Assembly (NCBI GenBank): GCA_017882935.1
Contig: JADGOP010000135.1
Span: 1 to 6,673, forward strand
Length of the DNA: 6,673 nt
Origin: Actinomycetota bacterium
GTDB taxonomy: Bacteria > Actinomycetota > Acidimicrobiia > Acidimicrobiales > Iamiaceae
Direction: 5' to 3'
The translations under genes and the position numbers were made by a program. Under the pieces are notes generated by a model. The model ran no database searches and was not told the DNA's origin. It saw only the letters and a program-made list of their open reading frames with translations. Positions 1-6,673 of the stretch are shown here, in pieces (the first letter of the stretch is position 1; each line of letters starts with the position of its first letter).

Positions 1-2439
1 TGGCTCAGCATCACCACACGCCTGTTGGAGGCGGGGATCGACCGTCCGGTGAGCGTTGTGTCGACCTCGGTCGAGATCACCGCCCAGCGCGTCGCGGAGG
101 AGGCCGCCGCAATCCGGGTCGCCTACGACGCGCTGCTCTCGAACAGCGCGGCCCGGCTGCTGGGGTCGTCGGCCGACGGGCTCGACGACGTCGTCGTGTC
201 GTGCCTCGGCGACCTGGCCCGCTTCCTCGACGCCGACGTGGCGTGGGTGGGCGAGTTCCGGGTCCCCGGCGTGCTCGAGCTGCGCCATGACTGGCGGGCC
301 CCGGCCGCCGGTCCCCGCCGGGCGGCCAGCGGCCGCACGCGCATGGACACCTTCCCCATCGCGCACCGGCTGCTCGCCGACCAACCCTCGATGCTCTGCC
401 GCTCCGTCGACGACCTGCCCGCCTCCGCGGCCCGCGAGCGGACGATGATGGAGGGCCTCGGCGACACGTCGTTCGCCTGGGTGATGGTGGGGCCGCGGGA
501 CCGACCGGCCGGGCTCATCGGCCTGGCGTGGCGCCGCAGGCGCTACGAGGGCGCCGCAGAGCCGGTCGAGCAGCTGGTGCGCGTGGGCGAGGCGATGCTG
601 GCCGCGCTCGCACGACGTCGCGCCCAGCGGTTCAGTGCCGGACAGCGGGAGGTGCTGGAGCTGATCGCCACCGGGGCACCGCTCGGCGAGGCGCTCGAGG
701 CCGTCGCGCGCCTGCGCGAGGGCGGCGACGACACCCTGCGCGCCGCGGTGTTCCTGGTCGACAGCAGCGGCTCGGCGCTGACGCTCGCCGCGGCACCCCA
801 CCTCGACGAGGCCAACCGGATGCGCCTCGACGACCACTCCGTCGACGACGACAGCCCCATCGCGGAGGCCGTCCGCACCCGTCGACCGGTCACCATCGGG
901 GTCGCGGGCGACGAGGGCCTGTTCGTGGAGTTCGCCGAGCAGCTCGCGGAGCTCGGCATCCACACCATGTCGGCCGTCCCCGTGCTCTCCTCGCAGAGCG
1001 GCAGGGCCGTCGGGGCCATCGCCACCTTCGACCTCGACCCCGACCCGCTGGGGCTCACCGACGCCGACCTCGACCAGGCGTGCGCCGCGCTGGCGGAGGT
1101 GGCCATCGAACGGGCCACCGACGTGGCCGAGCTCTCGCACCAGGCCACCCACGACCCCCTCACGGGCGCGGCGAACCGCGTGGCGCTGCTCGACCGGCTC
1201 GAGCAGGCCCTCGTCCGGGCGCGCGCCCACGGCACGCTCGTGGCCGTGCTGTTCTGCGACCTCGACCACTTCAAGGACGTGAACGACCGCTTCGGTCACC
1301 AGCACGGCGACCGGCTGCTGCAGGAGGTGGCGCGCCGCATCACCGCGGTCGTCGACCCCACCGACACCGTGTCGAGGTTCGGCGGCGACGAGTTCGTGGT
1401 GCTGTGCGACGACCTGCGCAGCGAGCAGGACGCCCTCGAGGTCGCCGACCGCGTCGCCCTCGCCGTGGAAGGCACGCCCATCGCCATCGCCGACGACCTG
1501 GTCCACATCACCACGAGCATCGGCGTGGCGTTCTCGACGCCGAGCGCCGACCACCCCGAGGCCCTGGTACGCGACGCGGACGTGGCCATGTACCGCGCGA
1601 AGGCCAGTGGTCGGGCGCGCCGCGAGGTCTTCCACGAGAGCATCCGCCGCGCAGCCCGCGACCGTGACGAGCTGGCCCAGGAGCTCGCGGTGGCCATCCA
1701 CGACCACCAGCTCGCCCTCTACTACCAGCCGCTGGTCTCACTCGGCTCGGACGGCGTCGAGGGCCTCGAGGCGCTGGTGCGCTGGCCGCACCCCACCCGC
1801 GGCCTGCTCGGCCCCGGCAACTTCATCCCCGTCGCCGAGGAGACCGGGCTCATCGTGGCGCTCGGGCGGTGGGTCGCCGACGAGGCGCTCCGTCAGCTCG
1901 CCGAGTGGTCGGCGGCCGATCCCCGTTGGTCCCGGCTGCTCATGCACGTGAACGTGTCGGCCCGCCAGCTCGACGAGCCCGGCTACGTCGACGAGGTGCG
2001 GGCCTCGATCGAGCGCTGGGGCGTCGAGCCCAGCCGGGTGATGCTGGAGCTGACCGAGTCGATCCTCATGGCCGACTCCCCGCTCAGCCGCGACGCCATC
2101 AAGTCGCTCCACGCGTCGGGCGCGCGGCTCGTGCTCGACGACTTCGGCACCGGCTACGCGTCACTGACCTACCTGCGCCGCTTCCCGTTGCAGGGGATCA
2201 AGGTGGACCGCTCGTTCGTGGCGGGCCTCGGCCACCGCAGCGAGGACGAGGCCATCGTGCGCGCGGTGGTGCAGCTCGGGCGGTCGCTGGGGCTCGACGT
2301 GGTGGCCGAGGGCGTGGAGACGGCCGAGCAGGAGCGCCTGCTGCGTGAGCTCGGCTGCGACAGCGCGCAGGGCTACCACTTCGCCCGCCCGGTGCCCGCC
2401 GACGAGGTCCTCCCGATCCTCGAGCGCCTCAGCCGGTAG
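1..2439 (+). CDS. GAF-GAF-GGDEF-EAL cyclic-di-GMP diguanylate cyclase/phosphodiesterase (5' end uncertain or partial)
   Basis: This is a cytoplasmic bifunctional cyclic-di-GMP enzyme; no membrane segment is visible. The frame is open to base 1, so the true start is probably outside the window. In-window options are TTG at 25 and GTG at 49 or 58, none with a good promoter or ribosome site. Counting from the TTG, a helical linker leads into two GAF-like sensor regions (about 40-195 and 208-370). The GGDEF domain follows (about 373-535), with the metal-binding Asp412 in CDLDHFK and an intact GGDEF at 453-457. The EAL domain (about 550-800) has EALVRW at 582, Asn643 in NVSARQL, Glu675 in ELTES, Asp705-Asp706 in DDFGTGY, Lys726 and Glu762. 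These are the residues needed for metal binding and hydrolysis, so both activities look possible. The allosteric I-site position reads DPTD instead of RxxD, suggesting that the cyclase lacks product inhibition. The signal sensed by the GAF regions cannot be read from sequence. Confidence 0.93.
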   Translation, partial: WLSITTRLLEAGIDRPVSVVSTSVEITAQRVAEEAAAIRVAYDALLSNSAARLLGSSADGLDDVVVSCLGDLARFLDADVAWVGEFRVPGVLELRHDWRAPAAGPRRAASGRTRMDTFPIAHRLLADQPSMLCRSVDDLPASAARERTMMEGLGDTSFAWVMVGPRDRPAGLIGLAWRRRRYEGAAEPVEQLVRVGEAMLAALARRRAQRFSAGQREVLELIATGAPLGEALEAVARLREGGDDTLRAAVFLVDSSGSALTLAAAPHLDEANRMRLDDHSVDDDSPIAEAVRTRRPVTIGVAGDEGLFVEFAEQLAELGIHTMSAVPVLSSQSGRAVGAIATFDLDPDPLGLTDADLDQACAALAEVAIERATDVAELSHQATHDPLTGAANRVALLDRLEQALVRARAHGTLVAVLFCDLDHFKDVNDRFGHQHGDRLLQEVARRITAVVDPTDTVSRFGGDEFVVLCDDLRSEQDALEVADRVALAVEGTPIAIADDLVHITTSIGVAFSTPSADHPEALVRDADVAMYRAKASGRARREVFHESIRRAARDRDELAQELAVAIHDHQLALYYQPLVSLGSDGVEGLEALVRWPHPTRGLLGPGNFIPVAEETGLIVALGRWVADEALRQLAEWSAADPRWSRLLMHVNVSARQLDEPGYVDEVRASIERWGVEPSRVMLELTESILMADSPLSRDAIKSLHASGARLVLDDFGTGYASLTYLRRFPLQGIKVDRSFVAGLGHRSEDEAIVRAVVQLGRSLGLDVVAEGVETAEQERLLRELGCDSAQGYHFARPVPADEVLPILERLSR

Positions 2440-2442
2440 CTT
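2437..2442 (+). promoter_or_regulatory. Possible -10 element (TAGCTT) for the dienelactone hydrolase gene
   Basis: TAGCTT fits the actinobacterial -10 pattern TAnnnT and ends 8 bases before the ATG at 2451. It overlaps the TAG stop codon of the upstream GGDEF-EAL gene. No clear -35 box and no Shine-Dalgarno sequence lie in the 11-base gap, so transcription could start at or next to the ATG (leaderless). The same spacing is seen at the two other visible gene starts. Promoter activity is inferred. The alternative is cotranscription with the upstream gene. Confidence 0.4.
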
Positions 2443-2450
2443 TCCGGCTC

Positions 2451-3251
2451 ATGACCACGGGCATCGCCGGATTCAGCGAGGACACCTTCACCCACGACGG
2501 CATCACCCACACGGTGTTCCGCAAGGGAAGTGGTCCCGCCGTCATCGTCATGGCCGAGATCCCCGGCATCACGCCGAAGGTCCTCGAGTTCGCCGAGCGC
2601 GTCGTCGACCTGGGGTGCACCGTGGTGCTGCCGCAGCTGTTCGGCGAGCCGGGCAAGGACATCAGCGTGCCGTACGCGCTGAAGTCCATCAGCAAGGGGT
2701 GCGTGTCGCGCGAGTTCACGGTGCTCGCCCGCGGGCAGGCCTCGCCGGTGACGGTGTGGCTGCGGGCGCTGGCTCGCCACGAGCACGCGGCCTGCGGCGG
2801 CCCGGGCGTCGGCGCGGTGGGCATGTGCTTCACCGGTGGGTTCGCGCTGGCGATGATGGTCGACCCGTCGGTCGTGGCCCCGGTGCTCTCACAGCCGTCC
2901 CTGCCGTTCGCGATCGGGCGCAAGGGCAAGCGCGACCTCGGCATCAGCGACGCCGACATCCAGAAGGCCCGGGCCCGCATGCAGGACGAGGGCATCTGCC
3001 TGCTCGGCCTGCGCTTCACGGGCGACTCGCTGGTCCCCAAGGAGCGCTTCGACCGCATGCGCGAGGAGTTCGGCAGCGGCTTCGTGGCCGTCGAGCTCGA
3101 CTCGTCGCCCGGCAACCCCGACGGCTTCCGCAAGCAGGCGCACTCGGTGCTGACCGAGGACCTCGTCGACGTCGAGGGCAACTCCTCGCGAGACGCGCTG
3201 AACCAGGTGCTCGACCTCTTCCGCTCCCGGCTGCTCGAGCCCGCGACCTGA
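2451..3251 (+). CDS. Dienelactone hydrolase family protein (alpha/beta hydrolase with Cys nucleophile)
   Basis: This 266-residue protein is within the usual size of the dienelactone hydrolase family of cytoplasmic alpha/beta hydrolases. The family uses a Cys-His-Asp triad; classical members open the lactone ring of dienelactones in chloroaromatic breakdown. The nucleophile elbow GMCFTGG places Cys126 in the GxCxG motif. The likely acid is Asp192 in FTGDSLVP, and the likely base is His231 in KQAHSVL. Glu36 in MAEIPG matches the conserved Glu that activates the Cys in the Pseudomonas enzyme. The ATG at 2451 is the natural start, 11 bases after the previous stop. No aromatic-degradation genes are nearby, so the natural substrate is unknown; many members of this subgroup are general esterases or lactonases of unassigned function. 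The gene ends 21 bases from the convergent membrane-protein gene. Confidence 0.92.
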   Translation: MTTGIAGFSEDTFTHDGITHTVFRKGSGPAVIVMAEIPGITPKVLEFAERVVDLGCTVVLPQLFGEPGKDISVPYALKSISKGCVSREFTVLARGQASPVTVWLRALARHEHAACGGPGVGAVGMCFTGGFALAMMVDPSVVAPVLSQPSLPFAIGRKGKRDLGISDADIQKARARMQDEGICLLGLRFTGDSLVPKERFDRMREEFGSGFVAVELDSSPGNPDGFRKQAHSVLTEDLVDVEGNSSRDALNQVLDLFRSRLLEPAT

Positions 3252-3272
3252 TCCCGGGCGCCGGCGACCTCG

Positions 3273-4466
3273 TCAGTCGACCGTGAGCGCGCCGCCGTCG
3301 GAGAAGGCCTCGAGTGCCAGGGGCTTGAGCTGCTCGCGCGTCTGGGCGAGCGGCACCGGCCCGTAGCGCAGCGTCGCGTACGAGAACGCCCCCAGCGGGA
3401 TCGGCAGCCAGAAGGCGGCGAGGCGGTAGGTCACCACCCCCACCGCGGCCACCGCCGCGTCGACGCCGAAGCCCACGAGCGTCGAGGTGAGCACGGCCTC
3501 GACCACGCCCAGCCCGCCCGGGGTGAGCGGGATGGCGGCCAGCACGTTCGCCAGCCCGAACGACACGAGCAGGCTGTCGAGCGGCACGCGCGCCCCGAAG
3601 GCGGCGAGGAACACCCAGAGCGAGCCGGCGTCGAGCAGCCAGTTGAGGGTGGCCCAGCCGATGCCGCCGCGCACCAGGTCGGGGCGGTCGGCGAGCGCCT
3701 GCATCTGGTCGGCGATGCGGTGCAGCAGCGCCACCGCCTGGTCAGGCTCGACCTTGGGGATGTGGCGGGCGATGTTCCGGGTGATGCGCTCGGCGGGCTC
3801 GCGGCCCTTCATCAGCAGCACCACGAGGGCGGCGAACAGCGACAGCACGATGACGCCCACGATGGCGGCGGTGACGTAGAGGGGACGGAAGCCACCGCGG
3901 GGGATCGACACCAGCAGGGCCAGCCACAGCAGCACGTTGAGGACCACGGCCGAGGCGAGGCCGACCGTGGCGAGGGTGAACGCCGCGTCGGGCCCCGCGA
4001 CGCCGGCGGCCACCAGCAGCCGGTAGCCGAGCGTCGAGCCGGCCGCGGTGCCGCCCGGCACCAGGTTGGTCACCGACTTGGTCGAGAGCTGGATGCGCAG
4101 CATGGTGAACATGCCCAGCTTCGACTCGCGCCACGAGGGCGCGGCCGACTCGAGCCCGTCAGGGTCGACGCCGGCGCCGCGGCCGTCGAGGTCGCTCGCA
4201 GGCCGCGCGACCTGCCCCGGGGGCAGCGTGACCCGCATGAACGCGGCGTAGGACACGAGGGCCCCCATCTCGAGCCCCAGCGCCAGCACGAGCAGCCAGG
4301 GCTTCACCCCGGAGAGCGCGTCGAGGGCCCGTCGGGCGCCCGCCAGCTGCGGCAGGACCAGGTAGTTGAACACCAGGAACAGCACCAGCACCATGAGCGC
4401 GCGCCGGATCGCCTGCCGCCGTCGCGGCACGCTGGCCACGGGCTCGGCGGGCGAAGGAGTCGACAC
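3273..4466 (-). CDS. Lysylphosphatidylglycerol synthase TM region / UPF0104 (YbhN-like) family membrane protein
   Basis: This is a 397-residue integral membrane protein. Hydrophobic segments lie at about 22-42, 55-78, 160-188, 195-219, 265-290, 295-330 and 338-362. Family marks are the conserved TNLVPGG stretch (133-139), PLTPGGLGVVEA (313-324) and YRLAAFWLPIPLGA (347-360), all typical of the membrane half of MprF-like proteins (PF03706). There is no soluble aminoacyl-transferase domain, so it is not a full lysyl-PG synthase; stand-alone members are thought to act in lipid or lipid-linked substrate translocation, and the exact substrate here is unknown. A charged, Gly/Asp-rich loop at about 83-113 separates the second hydrophobic segment from the conserved core. 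The start is the GTG at 4466-4464; GTGs at codons 11 and 14 are alternatives. It is transcribed divergently from the helicase and convergently with the dienelactone hydrolase. Confidence 0.9.
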   Translation of the reverse strand: MSTPSPAEPVASVPRRRQAIRRALMVLVLFLVFNYLVLPQLAGARRALDALSGVKPWLLVLALGLEMGALVSYAAFMRVTLPPGQVARPASDLDGRGAGVDPDGLESAAPSWRESKLGMFTMLRIQLSTKSVTNLVPGGTAAGSTLGYRLLVAAGVAGPDAAFTLATVGLASAVVLNVLLWLALLVSIPRGGFRPLYVTAAIVGVIVLSLFAALVVLLMKGREPAERITRNIARHIPKVEPDQAVALLHRIADQMQALADRPDLVRGGIGWATLNWLLDAGSLWVFLAAFGARVPLDSLLVSFGLANVLAAIPLTPGGLGVVEAVLTSTLVGFGVDAAVAAVGVVTYRLAAFWLPIPLGAFSYATLRYGPVPLAQTREQLKPLALEAFSDGGALTVD

Positions 4467-4474
4467 GACCTCTG

Positions 4475-4480
4475 ATTGTG
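4475..4480 (-). promoter_or_regulatory. Possible -10 element (CACAAT) for the membrane-protein gene
   Basis: Read on the minus strand, CACAAT matches four of six bases of TATAAT and ends 8 bases before the GTG start at 4466. A weak -35-like CCGACT lies 16 bases further upstream. The intervening sequence contains AGAGG only two bases from the GTG, too close for a normal Shine-Dalgarno site, so a leaderless or very short leader transcript is the simplest reading. This is inference from spacing and sequence only. Confidence 0.35.
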
Positions 4481-4613
4481 CCCGCTGGGACGTGGGAGTC
4501 GGTGCCCGGCGCCTGCCCGCGGGCTGGCCAGACAGGGTGCGCGGGACCCGGCGCGGGCCTCCGGCGGGCCGCGGGCCCGAGCCGAGTCGCCCGAGGGTGT
4601 CGGAGGGCGCCGG

Positions 4614-4619
4614 TAGGGT
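4614..4619 (+). promoter_or_regulatory. Possible -10 element (TAGGGT) for the helicase gene
   Basis: TAGGGT fits the TAnnnT actinobacterial -10 pattern and ends 8 bases before the ATG at 4628, placing the expected transcription start at or beside the start codon. No convincing -35 box precedes it. The G-run at 4621-4625 is too close to the ATG to be a standard ribosome site. The GTG at 4625, directly before the ATG and in frame, is an alternative start. Confidence 0.45.
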
Positions 4620-4627
4620 TGGGGGTG

Positions 4628-6673
<2,046 letters not shown>

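Larger units (their letters stand above)
4467..4627. promoter_or_regulatory. Divergent promoter region between the membrane-protein and helicase genes
   Basis: This 161-base non-coding stretch is the only intergenic region of any size in the window. It must hold the promoters of both flanking genes, and each start codon has a -10-like hexamer 8 bases away. It also has a perfect 10-base palindrome (GCCCGCGGGC, 4515-4524) and an inverted repeat with 6-base arms and a 3-base loop at 4565-4579. At this GC content such palindromes may arise by chance. No SOS box or other recognised operator was found. Confidence 0.6.

Noticed and set aside
528..1667. Plus-strand open frame of 379 codons inside the GGDEF-EAL gene
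   Set aside because: An extreme Arg/Pro/Gly/Ala composition marks it as a frame shadow, and the overlapping frame encodes conserved GAF and GGDEF sequence.
3252..3272. Bidirectional terminator between the convergent genes
   Set aside because: The 21-base gap has only a short CCGG-GCG-CCGG self-complementarity and no T-tract on either strand.

Overview
The window is uniformly very GC-rich with strong G/C bias at third codon positions. It encodes an actinobacterial-style gene set: a GAF-GGDEF-EAL signalling protein, a dienelactone hydrolase of the WLRALAR/GMCFTGG subgroup, an LPG-synthase-type membrane protein and a PcrA/UvrD1-type helicase. This suggests a high-GC actinobacterium, possibly of the Acidimicrobiia, but there is no rRNA or other marker to fix the taxon. 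No tRNA, rRNA, CRISPR array or transposase was seen. Coding density is very high, and the only intergenic stretch above 25 bases is the 161-base divergent promoter region at 4467-4627.

Layout: 1-2439 (+) is a cyclic-di-GMP turnover protein whose reading frame is open to the left edge. It is followed after 11 bases by a 266-residue dienelactone-hydrolase-family protein (2451-3251, +). A multi-pass membrane protein of the lysylphosphatidylglycerol synthase TM (UPF0104/YbhN) family lies convergent to it on the minus strand (3273-4466), with only 21 bases between the two stops. Divergent from the membrane protein, an SF1A DNA helicase begins at 4628 and runs off the right edge.

The main discovery is in the helicase. 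Its frame is interrupted at 5411-6355 by an in-frame 945-base (315-residue) intein, inserted exactly inside helicase motif III, between the motif's Gln and the following Ser-Ile-Tyr. All splicing signals are present: Cys1, a block B TxxH, block F, and a terminal His-Asn followed by Ser+1. The insert is larger than a mini-intein but shows no LAGLIDADG or HNH signature. Its centre instead carries a segment resembling a shortened GIY-YIG nuclease core, then a second segment of unknown role. The splice site separates the Gln and Arg that contact the ATP gamma-phosphate in PcrA, so the unspliced precursor is expected to be inactive.

A second pattern is that each of the three genes with a visible start has a -10-like hexamer exactly 8 bases upstream of its start codon and little or no usable Shine-Dalgarno sequence. 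This points to leaderless or near-leaderless transcription. The four genes have no obvious shared pathway; they look like ordinary chromosomal neighbours, with the intein as the only mobile-type element.
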